Positions 34,412-44,212 of a DNA stretch of 47,028 bases are shown one piece after another. The DNA lies in NCBI GenBank assembly GCA_934320895.1, contig CAKRFY010000021.1:1-47028 (forward strand). Direction: 5' to 3'. The notes under the pieces are model-generated. The model ran no database searches and was not told the DNA's origin. It saw only the letters and a program-made list of their open reading frames with translations. Both the position numbers and the translations under genes were made by a program. This stretch comes from an uncultured Lachnospiraceae bacterium (GTDB lineage: Bacteria > Bacillota > Clostridia > Lachnospirales > Lachnospiraceae). Numbering within the stretch: position 1 is the first letter of the stretch; every line of letters starts with the position of its first letter.

Positions 34412-35638
34412 CTATTTAACAACAATTTTCATAAATTTTTTCTTTCCACGTTTAAGCACGATACCATCATCACTGATACTGTCTTTATTTACTAAAGACT
34501 TAGGATCTGTAATCTTATCTCCATCTATAGAAACACCGCCCTGCTGTACATTTCTTCTTGCCTCACCATTTGATGTTGCAAGACCTGCCTTTACAAGAAG
34601 TGTAAGAATACCGATATTTCCATCCTCACCGAAGTCTGCATCACTAAGCTCAGTTACAGGCATCTGTGCTGTAGCCCCGCCTGAAAATAATGCTCTTGCG
34701 CCTTCTCTTGCCTTCTCAGCCTCTTTCTCACCATGAACAAGTTTTGTAAGTTCATATGCAAGGATTTCCTTAGCTTCGTTTAACTTGCTTCCTTCCCACT
34801 CTGCCATCTCATCAATCTGCTCCAATGGAAGGAATGTAAGCATACGGAGACATTTAAGAACATCAGCATCACTTACATTTCTCCAGTACTGGAAAAAGTC
34901 AAACGGAGATGTTTTCTCAGGATCAAGCCATACTGCACCAGACTGTGTCTTACCCATCTTCTTTCCCTCTGAGTTAAGTAAGAGGTTTATTGTCATTGCA
35001 TATGCATTTTTTCCAAGTTTTCTTCTGATAAGCTCAGTACCGCCAAGCATGTTACTCCACTGGTCATCACCACCAAACTCCATGTTGCAGCCATATTTCT
35101 GATATAATGTATAAAAATCATAACTCTGCATTATCATGTAGTTAAACTCAAGGAATGAAAGACCCTTCTCCATTCTCTGCTTATAACACTCAGCTGCAAG
35201 CATACGATTGACAGTAAAATGTGGTCCGATATCTCTGAGTACCTCCATGTAATTAAGGTCTGTAAGCCAGTCTGCATTGTTTACAAGCATAGCCTTGCCC
35301 TCGCCAAATTCGATAAAACGGCTCATCTGTTTTTTGAAACACTCAACATTGTGATTTATTGTCTCAACTGTCATCATCTGTCTCATATCAGTTCTTCCTG
35401 AAGGATCACCTATCATGGCTGTACCACCACCAATAAGTGCAATCGGTCTGTTTCCAGCCATCTGAAGTCTCTTCATAAGACAAAGTGCCATAAAATGACC
35501 TACATGAAGACTGTCGGCCGTAGGATCAAATCCTATATAAAATGTAGCCTTTCCATTGTTTATAAGCTCTTTTATCTCCTCTTCATCTGTGACCTGAGCG
35601 ATAAGCCCACGAGCCACTAATTCATCATATAATTCCAT
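34412..35638 (-). CDS. tyrS: Tyrosyl-tRNA synthetase
   Basis: A 408-residue class I aminoacyl-tRNA synthetase that charges tRNA-Tyr. It has HVGH in place of HIGH (about residue 46), the tyrosine pocket FLEFNYMIMQSYDF, KMGKTQ as the KMSKS loop, and a C-terminal S4-like RNA-binding domain with VQQGGVSIDG. GGAGG precedes the ATG. Only 77 bases separate it from the upstream diguanylate cyclase gene, and no T-box leader is present there. Confidence 0.97.
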   Translation of the reverse strand: MELYDELVARGLIAQVTDEEEIKELINNGKATFYIGFDPTADSLHVGHFMALCLMKRLQMAGNRPIALIGGGTAMIGDPSGRTDMRQMMTVETINHNVECFKKQMSRFIEFGEGKAMLVNNADWLTDLNYMEVLRDIGPHFTVNRMLAAECYKQRMEKGLSFLEFNYMIMQSYDFYTLYQKYGCNMEFGGDDQWSNMLGGTELIRRKLGKNAYAMTINLLLNSEGKKMGKTQSGAVWLDPEKTSPFDFFQYWRNVSDADVLKCLRMLTFLPLEQIDEMAEWEGSKLNEAKEILAYELTKLVHGEKEAEKAREGARALFSGGATAQMPVTELSDADFGEDGNIGILTLLVKAGLATSNGEARRNVQQGGVSIDGDKITDPKSLVNKDSISDDGIVLKRGKKKFMKIVVK

Positions 35639-35715
35639 GATAACCTCCGTTTATTAATATATTTCCAACAGAATATAACTTTAACTGTCGTTTACTTTCT
35701 TATATTTTTTATATA

Positions 35716-36702
35716 CTATCTGCAATTATGCTTTCTTCGTTTATCCTCATACATTCTATCATCTGCAATCTTGCAAAGTTCCTCGATCTGAAAAGCCCCT
35801 TTGGCAAACGCCGTTCCAACAGCAACACTACATGGACTCATACCATATTTTTCGTTTACAAGCTCAAGTTCCTTTTCCCATCTTGCCTTTATCTTTGGAA
35901 CATCACTTTCAGCACAATTTAAAGCAACCATGATAAATTCATCGCCGCCCATCCTGAAACCATGCAGATTTTCAGATACCATCGCTTTTATACTCTCTGC
36001 CGCCTTTTTAAGCAGTGCATCACCTGCATCGTGTCCATACAGATCATTTGTCTGTTTCAGATGATTTACATCCATAAAAAATATTCCCACAGACGCAAGC
36101 ATATTATACTCTTCTTTACATTTTGTAAAATAGCATCTTCTGTTGTATAAACCCGTAAGCAGATCATGTTCACTGTCATAACGCATCTTCTGTGTCATTA
36201 TCCTGCTCTCCATCATAAGATGAACACTGTTTAAAAACATGTCAGAACAATCACTAAACTTTATACCAAGTTCCTCATCGTGCTCTCCTAAAATAAGTAC
36301 AGCACTGTAGAGGACACTCTCCACTTTCCCTGAACATACAACAATCTCTTTATTATCAATTTTTTTATAAACTTTCTGTATCTCTTCTCTCATATCATCT
36401 GGCAGTTCTTCAGAAGATGAATAAATATTATGGTTTATATTGAACATTCTTCCAATTCCTGCATTAAGATACTCACTGTATCTTGCAGCACTTGGAATAT
36501 CCTTATCATATACCACACCGTCAACCATCCCCACTTCAGTGCATGAATATGTCAACATGGCATCAATTCCAAGGCTCTTGGAAATAATGTTAAACAATAC
36601 CGAAAAATCGTCATGTATATGTTCCAATACATAACTCTGGAATTGAACAATATTTTCGAGAGACTTAAGATACTCTGTCATATTAGTATTATCTTTACCC
36701 AA
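35716..36702 (-). CDS. Diguanylate cyclase (GGDEF)
   Basis: A 328-residue soluble protein. The first 165 residues form an unidentified, possibly GAF-like sensor. The GGDEF domain (about 175-325) has DLLTGLYNRR, FFMDVNHLKQTND and an intact GGDEF, so it should make c-di-GMP from GTP. The RxxD inhibitory site before GGDEF is absent, so product inhibition is unlikely. TTG start with AGGAGG eight bases upstream; an ATG at codon 8 is the alternative. It starts 18 bases after galE. Confidence 0.92.
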   Translation of the reverse strand: MGKDNTNMTEYLKSLENIVQFQSYVLEHIHDDFSVLFNIISKSLGIDAMLTYSCTEVGMVDGVVYDKDIPSAARYSEYLNAGIGRMFNINHNIYSSSEELPDDMREEIQKVYKKIDNKEIVVCSGKVESVLYSAVLILGEHDEELGIKFSDCSDMFLNSVHLMMESRIMTQKMRYDSEHDLLTGLYNRRCYFTKCKEEYNMLASVGIFFMDVNHLKQTNDLYGHDAGDALLKKAAESIKAMVSENLHGFRMGGDEFIMVALNCAESDVPKIKARWEKELELVNEKYGMSPCSVAVGTAFAKGAFQIEELCKIADDRMYEDKRRKHNCR

Positions 36703-36720
36703 TATCTGCTCCTCCTATAA

Positions 36721-37734
36721 CTATCCCTCATAACCATTTGGATTTTGGATCTGCCATCTCCATGCATCCTCGCACATCTTATCAATGCCTCGCACAGCTT
36801 CCCAGCCAAGTTCCTCTTTTGCTTTTGTAGAATCTGCATAACACATATCAATATCTCCCGTTCTCCTTGAAGTTATCTTATATGGAATTTTCTTTCCACA
36901 AGCTTTTTCAAAACTTTTTATGATCTCAAGTACACTGTATCCAACGCCCGTTCCAAGATTGTATGTCACAAGTCCGGGATGCTCTGATAATTTTTCAAGT
37001 GCCTTTATATGACCAGCTGCAAGATCCATGATATGAATATAGTCACGAACTCCCGTTCCATCAGGCGTATCATAATCATCGCCAAAAACATTTACACACT
37101 CAAGCTGACCAGCTGCAACCTTTGCAATATATGGCAAAAGGTTATTGGGGACACCATTCGGATCTTCCCCAATACGCCCACTCTCATGTGCACCAATAGG
37201 ATTAAAGTATCTTAAAAGTGCAATATCCCATTGATCGTCAGACTTAAATATATCTCTAAGTATATCTTCCGTAATAAGCTTTGTTCTTCCATAAGGATTC
37301 GAAACTGATAACGGAAAGTTCTCTTTTATAGGAACAGAATCCGGTTTTCCATAAACAGTAGCCGATGAGCTAAACACCAATGATCTTACACCATATTTCT
37401 CCATCACCTTAAGAAGATTAAGTGTCCCTGTAAGATTATTGTCAAAATAACGCAGAGGAATCTCACACGACTCCCCAACAGCTTTCAACGCCGCAAAATG
37501 TATAACAGAATCAATCTTTTCTTTTGCAAAAATTTCATCTAATGCCTTTTCATTAAGAAGATCTTCCTCATAAAATATAATATTTTTTCCAGTAAGCTCT
37601 TCTACTCTTTCGATCGATCTTCTACTGGCATTTACAAGATTATCGATAACTACAACATCATAACCCGCATTTAAAAGTTCAACATTCGTATGACTTCCTA
37701 TAAACCCTGCACCACCTGTAACCAAAATCTTCAT
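36721..37734 (-). CDS. galE: UDP-glucose 4-epimerase
   Basis: A 337-residue NAD-dependent enzyme that interconverts UDP-glucose and UDP-galactose. It has the Rossmann motif GGAGFIGSH (residues 7-15), the catalytic SSSATVYG and YGRTK pair, and the RYFNPIGAHESG signature. The start at 37734 is set by MKILVTGGAG with GAGGTG upstream. Its product is the precursor of UDP-galactopyranose used by Glf, encoded 154 bases upstream, so the two probably serve one envelope glycan. Confidence 0.97.
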   Translation of the reverse strand: MKILVTGGAGFIGSHTNVELLNAGYDVVVIDNLVNASRRSIERVEELTGKNIIFYEEDLLNEKALDEIFAKEKIDSVIHFAALKAVGESCEIPLRYFDNNLTGTLNLLKVMEKYGVRSLVFSSSATVYGKPDSVPIKENFPLSVSNPYGRTKLITEDILRDIFKSDDQWDIALLRYFNPIGAHESGRIGEDPNGVPNNLLPYIAKVAAGQLECVNVFGDDYDTPDGTGVRDYIHIMDLAAGHIKALEKLSEHPGLVTYNLGTGVGYSVLEIIKSFEKACGKKIPYKITSRRTGDIDMCYADSTKAKEELGWEAVRGIDKMCEDAWRWQIQNPNGYEG

Positions 37735-37888
37735 TGGAACACCTCTCTTTCGCCCCGGCAATATACCGAATTATTGTATTTATCTTACTTATAAAATCAC
37801 AGATTTCATGCACCGGATAATGCACTCACTTTTATAAGTTTCGGTCAGTATAGCCTTTTTCTTAAATATATTTGCAAAATTGTTTATT

Positions 37889-38980
37889 TTAAAGTTCCTT
37901 CGAACACATATCAAGAGCTGCCGCAATAACCTTATCCATATCATAATATTTGTACTGGCCAAGTCTTCCGCCAAACAAAACATTTTTCTCTGCTGCTGCA
38001 AGCTTCTCATATTCATGATATAAATTATCATTCTTCTCATTATTTACAGGATAATAAGGCTCATCACCCTTTTTCCACTCAGAAGAATACTCTCTGCTTA
38101 TAATAGAAACAGGCTGCTTTCCAAAATTAAAATGCTTATGCTCAATTATCCTTGTGTAAGGGACATCAGCCGATGTATAATTTACAACTGCATTTCCCTG
38201 ATAGTTATCAGTGTCAACCTTCTCAGTCTCAAAACGCACTGAACGATACTCTAAAACACCCAGCTTATAATCAAAAAATCTATCGATCATTCCTGTGTAA
38301 ACAATCTTCTTTGCGTCTACCTGATCTTTTATATCAAAATAATCTGTCGATAATCTCACATCTATACCATCAAGCATTCTTTCAACCATCTTTGTATATC
38401 CATCAATCGGAATACCCTGAAACCTATCATTAAAATAGTTGTTGTCATAAGTAAATCTAAGCGGCAGTCTCTTGATGATAAATGCCGGCAGGTCTTTACA
38501 TTCTCTTCCCCACTGTTTCTGTGTATAACCTTTTACAAGCTTTTCATATACATCTCTTCCAGCAAGTTTAAGAGCCTGCTCCTCAAGATTTGCCGGCTCC
38601 TCAATATCTAGTTCAGCAATCTGCTTTTCAATAACAGCTTTAGCTTCTGCCGGTGTTTTTATTCCCCACATTTTGCTAAATGTGTTCATATTAAATGGAA
38701 GATTGTAAAGTTCATCCTTATAGATCGCAACAGGCGAATTTATATAATTGTTAAACTCAGCAAACCTGTTTACATAATCCCATATTTTTTTGTCAGATGT
38801 ATGAAAAATATGTGCACCATACTTATGTACATCTATATCATCAATCTTCTCAGTATAAATATTGCCTGCTATATGATCTCTCTTATCTATAACAAGACAC
38901 TTTTTTCCTTTCTTTGCTGCCTCATGAGCAAAAACTGCACCAAACAGCCCTGCGCCAACAACTAAATAATCGTACTTCAT
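37889..38980 (-). CDS. glf: UDP-galactopyranose mutase
   Basis: A 363-residue flavoenzyme that converts UDP-galactopyranose to UDP-galactofuranose for cell-surface glycans. It has the FAD-binding start YLVVGAGLFGAVFAHEAA, VHKYGAHIFHTSDKKIW, KGYTQKQWG and the C-terminal GGRLGQYKYYDMD. Length is usual. It starts 14 bases after gtrA. The 154-base gap to galE holds no clear terminator. Confidence 0.97.
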   Translation of the reverse strand: MKYDYLVVGAGLFGAVFAHEAAKKGKKCLVIDKRDHIAGNIYTEKIDDIDVHKYGAHIFHTSDKKIWDYVNRFAEFNNYINSPVAIYKDELYNLPFNMNTFSKMWGIKTPAEAKAVIEKQIAELDIEEPANLEEQALKLAGRDVYEKLVKGYTQKQWGRECKDLPAFIIKRLPLRFTYDNNYFNDRFQGIPIDGYTKMVERMLDGIDVRLSTDYFDIKDQVDAKKIVYTGMIDRFFDYKLGVLEYRSVRFETEKVDTDNYQGNAVVNYTSADVPYTRIIEHKHFNFGKQPVSIISREYSSEWKKGDEPYYPVNNEKNDNLYHEYEKLAAAEKNVLFGGRLGQYKYYDMDKVIAAALDMCSKEL

Positions 38981-38994
38981 TTTTCATCCTTTCC

Positions 38995-39423
38995 CTACGT
39001 TTCATCTGCTTTTTTTGCAAAAATAAATAATTTACTAAACACAAAGTTTAATACGATAACAAGAACATTTGACAATATTTTCATTATCATATCTGACCAG
39101 TGAAACATATCAACTGTTACATACATGATCACCATATCCATAATTCCGGTAGCAAGACGACACCATACAAAGGAAAGACACTCTTTTATAAGCGCCATCA
39201 CCCCTACAGTCCTGCTCTCAAAAACAAATATCTTATTTGTAACATACGCAAATGCCACACTCAATATCCACGCCGCAACATTGCTAGGAATAGTATCGAT
39301 GCCTATGGCATGCTTACACACCGCATAAACTACAATGTTTATAAGCGTTGTAAAGCCTCCAAAAACAAGATACAACACAGCTTCCCTGTATTTAAGGAAT
39401 AAATTCCATATTTTTTCTACCAT
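38995..39423 (-). CDS. GtrA family membrane protein
   Basis: A 142-residue protein with four membrane helices (about 12-34, 38-60, 78-98, 104-130) and the GtrA wording FGGFTTLINIVVYAV. GtrA proteins are thought to move lipid-linked sugars or otherwise help glycosylation of the cell surface. It lies between glmS (18 bases) and glf (14 bases), which supports a role in galactofuranose-containing polymer synthesis. Confidence 0.9.
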   Translation of the reverse strand: MVEKIWNLFLKYREAVLYLVFGGFTTLINIVVYAVCKHAIGIDTIPSNVAAWILSVAFAYVTNKIFVFESRTVGVMALIKECLSFVWCRLATGIMDMVIMYVTVDMFHWSDMIMKILSNVLVIVLNFVFSKLFIFAKKADET

Positions 39424-39441
39424 CAGTCATAAACCTCAATA

Positions 39442-41280
39442 CTATTCTACAGTAACACTCTTTGCCAGATTTCTTGGTTTATCAACATCAAGACCTTTGG
39501 CAACGGACACATAATAAGCAATGAGCTGAAGCGGAATAACAGCAAGTGACGCTGAAAAATGTTCGTCTGACTTTGGAATATATGTTGCAAAATCTACTGT
39601 ATCTTCAATATTATAGTTTCCATAAGTCGTAAGTCCCATAAGATATGCACCTCTGCTCTTGCACTCGACCATATTGCTAACAGTCTTTTCATAAAGTGCA
39701 TTCTGTGTAAGGATTCCTATAACAAGTGTTCCGTCCTCGATAAGACTGATAGTTCCATGCTTAAGTTCTCCTGCTGCATAAGCTTCTGAATGTATATAGC
39801 TTATCTCCTTGAGCTTAAGACTTCCCTCAAGTGAAATAGCATAATCTATACCGCGTCCTACAAAGAAAATATCCTTTGCATTTGCCTGTTTAGAAGCAAA
39901 CCACTGTAATCTCTCCTTGTCATCGATAATCTTTTGTATCTTATCAGGAAGTTCGGCAAGCTCAGATAAATATCCGTCATACTGATCCTTTGTGATCTTT
40001 CCACGCACCATCGCAAACTCAATAGCAAGTATATATGAAGCAATAAGCTGTGTGCTGTATGCCTTTGTAGTAGCTACTGAGATTTCAGGACCTGCAAGTG
40101 TATAGAAAACATTGTCTGCCTCTCTCGCTATTGAAGAACCTACAACATTTACTATAGCTAATGTCTTTATACCCATGCTCTTTGCCTCTCTGAGTGCTGC
40201 AAGACTATCAGCAGTTTCACCAGACTGGCTGATAATAATAACAAGTTCATTCTTATCCAATATAGGATTTCTATATCTGAACTCTGATGCAAGCTCAACT
40301 CTTACAGGTATTCTCGCCATATCTTCTATAACATACTGTGCTACCATGCCTACATGCCATGCGGAACCACAAGCCACTATATGGATCTGGCTTATTCCCT
40401 CGATATCTTCTTTTGTAAGACCGACATTTGTAAGGTCAATAACCCCATCATTTACAACAGAATTAAGCGTATCCTTTACAGCCTTTGGCTGCTCATGTAT
40501 CTCCTTCATCATAAAATGCTCAAAACCAGCCTTTTCAGCTGCCTGCGCATCCCACTTTATTTCCTTTGATTCTTTCTCTATCTCATCACCATCGAGATTA
40601 TAAAAAGTAATCTCACCAGCTTTCAACCTTCCGATTTCAAGATTTCCTATATAATATACATTTCTTGCATATTTAAGAATAGCTGGCACATCTGATGCAA
40701 CATATGACTCCCCATTTGCAGTAGCAAGAATCATCGGGCTATCCTTTCTTGCAACATATATCTCATCCGGATACTCCTTGAACATAACCGCAAGTGCATA
40801 AGAACCACGGATCCTTATCATTGAATGATTGATAGCATCTACAGGAGTTCCCTCATACTTTTTATAATAATAATCTATAAGTTTTACAGCTACTTCTGTG
40901 TCTGTCTCTGAATAAAACTCATAACCTTTTTTTGTAAGCTTATCCTTAAGCTCCTGATAATTTTCAATAATACCGTTATGTACGGCAACAACATTTCCAT
41001 CATCACTTCTGTGAGGATGAGCATTTGTCTCAGAAGGTTCACCATGTGTAGCCCATCTTGTATGACCTATACCACATGTTCCAACCATAGCCTTTCCGTC
41101 ATTTGTCTTTTCAGCAAGTACCTTAAGTCTTCCCTTAGCCTTGACAACCTCTATATCAGCATCACCATTTCTTACAGCAAGACCAGCTGAATCATATCCT
41201 CTATATTCAAGTTTTGACAAACTGTCCAAAAGAATAGGAGCAGCCTGATGTTTGCCAATAAATCCTACTATTCCACACAT
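39442..41280 (-). CDS. glmS: Glutamine--fructose-6-phosphate aminotransferase
   Basis: A 612-residue enzyme that makes glucosamine-6-phosphate from fructose-6-phosphate and glutamine, the first step toward UDP-GlcNAc. The N-terminal class II glutaminase domain begins with Cys2 (MCGIVGFIG) and includes GIGHTRWATHGEPS. Two SIS domains follow with SQSGETADSLAAL and a C-terminal DKPRNLAKSVTVE end. GGAG lies ten bases before the ATG. No glmS ribozyme is recognisable in the 240-base upstream region. First gene of glmS-gtrA-glf. Confidence 0.98.
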   Translation of the reverse strand: MCGIVGFIGKHQAAPILLDSLSKLEYRGYDSAGLAVRNGDADIEVVKAKGRLKVLAEKTNDGKAMVGTCGIGHTRWATHGEPSETNAHPHRSDDGNVVAVHNGIIENYQELKDKLTKKGYEFYSETDTEVAVKLIDYYYKKYEGTPVDAINHSMIRIRGSYALAVMFKEYPDEIYVARKDSPMILATANGESYVASDVPAILKYARNVYYIGNLEIGRLKAGEITFYNLDGDEIEKESKEIKWDAQAAEKAGFEHFMMKEIHEQPKAVKDTLNSVVNDGVIDLTNVGLTKEDIEGISQIHIVACGSAWHVGMVAQYVIEDMARIPVRVELASEFRYRNPILDKNELVIIISQSGETADSLAALREAKSMGIKTLAIVNVVGSSIAREADNVFYTLAGPEISVATTKAYSTQLIASYILAIEFAMVRGKITKDQYDGYLSELAELPDKIQKIIDDKERLQWFASKQANAKDIFFVGRGIDYAISLEGSLKLKEISYIHSEAYAAGELKHGTISLIEDGTLVIGILTQNALYEKTVSNMVECKSRGAYLMGLTTYGNYNIEDTVDFATYIPKSDEHFSASLAVIPLQLIAYYVSVAKGLDVDKPRNLAKSVTVE

Positions 41281-41340
41281 ATTCTGTAGTCTCCTTTATC
41301 ATCAATATAAAATACTAATTCCAAATTATAAACATTTCCT

Positions 41341-41369
41341 ATTATATTGAATATCTTAGAAAATTGCAA
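41341..41369 (-). promoter_or_regulatory. Promoter of glmS-gtrA-glf
   Basis: On the minus strand TTGCAA (41369-41364) and a perfect TATAAT (41346-41341) with a 17-base spacer, 60 bases before the start codon. Confidence 0.75.
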
Positions 41370-41440
41370 CATAAATACACCTGTAATACCTTAAATAATA
41401 TAATATCCCAGGCAAACAGTGTTTTTTTTTCTTTACTCCC

Positions 41441-41469
41441 TTGAAACCTGACACAATAAACTATATAAT
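41441..41469 (+). promoter_or_regulatory. Promoter of the 185-residue protein gene
   Basis: TTGAAA (41441-41446) and a perfect TATAAT (41464-41469) with a 17-base spacer. Confidence 0.75.
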
Positions 41470-41523
41470 AAGTACATACTATTAAACAGAAAATTACTAA
41501 AAGAACATATGGAGGTATTTTTT

Positions 41524-42081
41524 ATGAGCGATACACAAAATTCAAGCTTTTCACTTTTAAACCAGAAAGAGATTGATTCCCTCATAGGTTTCCTCTCAGA
41601 ACAGAAAGATTCATTAAACAGTGATGTTTTAAGTCAGAAAAGCATAGATAAACTTATTAAACTTATTTCAAGTGACAGTGACAGGATCATTACTGATGTA
41701 TTTGACCCATTTGCACATGTTGACAATTCTGTCCTTGCAACATTAGGATTCAGGGAAGATGTTTCACAGCTCTGTGAACTTAAATTATCAGTTGACGAGT
41801 CTAATGACTACATTATACTCACAGCTTACAACACCGTTACAGGCAAGGAACTTGTCATCACGCCAAATCTTATCAATGCCAATGACACAACAGACTGGGG
41901 ATGCTCTATCTCACCTGTATTCTTCAATCGTATTGCAAAAGTATTCTCATTCAAATATACTCAGCAGACACATGATGCTATATGTAACTGCTTTGCAAAA
42001 CATACATATGGAGATGCAGGTCACAAGATTCCTGAAATCTATCTTCCGGTAAATGAAAAACTTTTAGAATGCTTAATCTAA
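41524..42081 (+). CDS. Hypothetical cytosolic protein, unknown
   Basis: A 185-residue soluble protein starting MSDTQNSSFSLL, with no signal or membrane segment. The first 60 residues are helical (QKEIDSLIGFLSEQK), and the rest mixes strands and helices. A Cys pair occurs in HDAICNCFAKH. I do not recognise a family. It has its own strong promoter, GGAGG before the ATG and a terminator at 42128, so it looks like a real single-gene unit, divergent from glmS and convergent with the GreA-type gene. Confidence 0.7.
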   Translation: MSDTQNSSFSLLNQKEIDSLIGFLSEQKDSLNSDVLSQKSIDKLIKLISSDSDRIITDVFDPFAHVDNSVLATLGFREDVSQLCELKLSVDESNDYIILTAYNTVTGKELVITPNLINANDTTDWGCSISPVFFNRIAKVFSFKYTQQTHDAICNCFAKHTYGDAGHKIPEIYLPVNEKLLECLI

Positions 42082-42127
42082 TATATGATGATATATGATC
42101 ATATATGAACTTTTAAAATCATGTACA

Positions 42128-42159
42128 AAAAAGGAGAGTCTTAATACTCTCCTTTTATA
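42128..42159. terminator. Bidirectional terminator between 41524 gene and greA
   Basis: GGAGAGT pairs with ACTCTCC around CTTAAT, with A-rich left and T-rich right flanks, giving U-tracts in both directions. Confidence 0.85.
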
Positions 42160-42189
42160 ATACATTTATAACTATATCATACCGTATCA

Positions 42190-42690
42190 CTAATAACTGC
42201 TTATCTTCTCCGACTCATCATCACTTTTTTCAATCTTTCGAATGACAGCATAATATCCGTCACTATCACTTATCTTAATGAATACCCTGTCACCGACTTT
42301 ATGCTTCAGAAGTGCCACTCCGATAGGTGATTCTATGCTGACCATGTTATTTATGGCATCAGCCCTTATAGTAGTAACTATCTTAAAGCACTCCTCCATA
42401 TCATCCTCTTCAATATAGATAGTAACCGAATCATTCAGTCCTACCTGTGAATCATCGGAATCATCCTCTATTATCTCAGCTGTTTTAATCATCTTTTCAA
42501 GATATCTTATACGGCTCTCGTTTCTATTCTTAAACTGCTTAGCCGCCTTATACTCAAAATTTTCACTAAGGTCACCCTGCGCCCTCGCCTCCTTGACATC
42601 TTCAAGAGCCTGCTTTCTAACTACAAGTTTTCGCTCCTCGACCTCTTTCTTCATTTTCTCGACATCTTTTCTAGTCAGTCTGTCATACAC
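42190..42690 (-). CDS. GreA/GreB-family transcription elongation factor
   Basis: A 166-residue protein. The N-terminal coiled coil (about 5-75) has EARAQGDLSENFEYKAAK, the acidic tip that reaches into the RNA polymerase channel to rescue stalled complexes. A C-terminal FKBP-like domain has SIESPIGVALLKHKVGD. GTG start at 42690 with AAGGTGG eight bases upstream. It lies 20 bases downstream of the glycosyltransferase gene, so it is probably in that operon. Confidence 0.93.
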   Translation of the reverse strand: MYDRLTRKDVEKMKKEVEERKLVVRKQALEDVKEARAQGDLSENFEYKAAKQFKNRNESRIRYLEKMIKTAEIIEDDSDDSQVGLNDSVTIYIEEDDMEECFKIVTTIRADAINNMVSIESPIGVALLKHKVGDRVFIKISDSDGYYAVIRKIEKSDDESEKISSY

Positions 42691-42710
42691 AATGAACACC
42701 ACCTTTTTAA

Positions 42711-44198
42711 TTACTGTCCGATATCATCTATCGTGATCTTACTCTCATGCGGTATAGGCTTCCACTCAACTTTCTTAAAGAGAGCTATGTATTTTACATA
42801 GCGTTCTATAACATCATAAAGCGGCCATGTAAGACAATATAAAACTTTCTTTCCAAAACTTACTTTCTGTATTCGTTTTCTTTCTATTATAAAGATATAT
42901 ATTGCCATCCATATACTTGCAAGATACATACCCATTCTATAGAAAAGTCTTATCCATATTACGAGAAGTACACATATCGCATACGATTTCCAACCTGGCT
43001 CAAGATTTACGACAACATTTCCCGTAAAATGTCTCACAAGCTTTGAAAGCCATGTACCATTTCTAAATATATACATCTGTCCACCTGCATTATATATCGT
43101 AAACGGGAATAAAAACAGATTCCATACGATCCATTTAAAAGCAGTCACTATCTGCTTTGGAAGAAGCTGTGCAAAAGTGTCAAACGACATAAATCTGTGT
43201 CTTATGGTACGCCATAAAAATCTGTACCATGTATCGCCTTCTTCCCACTTTGTATTCTTGTCGATAAAAATATTCTTAAACAATCCCCAGCCACTCTCAC
43301 CAAAAGCCTGAAGATGTCCCTTTGCCCATCTTAAACGCTGGCGTAATGCAACTCTTAAACTTGTCGGCTGCTCATCATAGAATATAGCATCATTATTATA
43401 TGAAATCTCATATCCGTTCACTACACAATCTGCAGTAAGCGATCTATCCTCAGTAAGAGAAGTATACTTCCAGCCATCCTTTACGATCTCATTAGCGAAC
43501 AAAAAACCTGTCCCCTGAATATTAGTCGCAAGATGAAGAAATGATCTTGTTCTGTGGCGCTGTCTTATCGAGCGTAACCAGTGGATTGCATAAAGAGAAG
43601 CAATCCATCCCTCTGTAAGATTTTTCGTGCTTCTATATGATGTGATGATCTTTTCACCCGCATCAAAAGAATCATTCATCCTTGAAATGTAGTCCTTCTT
43701 TAAAAGATTATCCGAATCAAATATAAAATATCCCTCAAAAGACTGTATCCCATAATCCCTTTCGATCTGCTCAAAAAGATATTTAAGACCAAATCCCTTT
43801 GTCCTCTCATCAGGATTATTATGCTCATAACAGATCGCACCAAGCTCTCTTGCAATTTTTGCCGTATTGTCAGTACAATTATCTGCAACAACAAAAATAG
43901 TTATAAGCTCCTGCGGATAATCCTGCTTCTTTATACTGTTAATAAGATTTCCTATAACCGGCTCTTCATTTCTCGCCGGAATAAGCACTGCATATTTGTG
44001 ATTATGCTTCGCTGGTTTAAACTTTCTTGTACAGAAAAGACCTATTATCATATAAGGAACATCATGTATACTTAGTATCTTCATAAACATGCCGATTGCC
44101 GTAAATAAAAACAGACTCGGTGTATAAATATTCCCTAAAAAATGCCCTATATCATTTATTATATGACTGCTTAACAACACACTTGTACATATATTCAT
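42711..44198 (-). CDS. Processive family 2 glycosyltransferase, membrane-bound
   Basis: A 495-residue protein. An N-terminal membrane part (about 20-50) is followed by a GT2 domain with AVLIPARNEEP, VVADNCTDNT, FIFDSDN (DxD), TEDRSL and QRLRWAKGH (Q-x-x-RW), the set found in cellulose and hyaluronan synthase relatives. About four more helices follow. It probably polymerises a cell-surface glycan on the membrane. The start at 44198 has GGAG seven bases upstream; a GTG at 44216 that overlaps the previous stop is the alternative. It is coupled to the LtaS-like gene. Confidence 0.92.
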   Translation of the reverse strand: MNICTSVLLSSHIINDIGHFLGNIYTPSLFLFTAIGMFMKILSIHDVPYMIIGLFCTRKFKPAKHNHKYAVLIPARNEEPVIGNLINSIKKQDYPQELITIFVVADNCTDNTAKIARELGAICYEHNNPDERTKGFGLKYLFEQIERDYGIQSFEGYFIFDSDNLLKKDYISRMNDSFDAGEKIITSYRSTKNLTEGWIASLYAIHWLRSIRQRHRTRSFLHLATNIQGTGFLFANEIVKDGWKYTSLTEDRSLTADCVVNGYEISYNNDAIFYDEQPTSLRVALRQRLRWAKGHLQAFGESGWGLFKNIFIDKNTKWEEGDTWYRFLWRTIRHRFMSFDTFAQLLPKQIVTAFKWIVWNLFLFPFTIYNAGGQMYIFRNGTWLSKLVRHFTGNVVVNLEPGWKSYAICVLLVIWIRLFYRMGMYLASIWMAIYIFIIERKRIQKVSFGKKVLYCLTWPLYDVIERYVKYIALFKKVEWKPIPHESKITIDDIGQ

Positions 44199-44212
44199 TA
44201 TTTTTCTCCACT

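Noticed and set aside
37789..38040. Open frame of 83 codons overlapping the end of glf
   Set aside because: It is out of frame with a well-supported gene over most of its length and has no recognisable features.
41281..41523. Search for a glmS ribozyme upstream of glmS
   Set aside because: The conserved ribozyme blocks are absent; only back-to-back promoters are seen.
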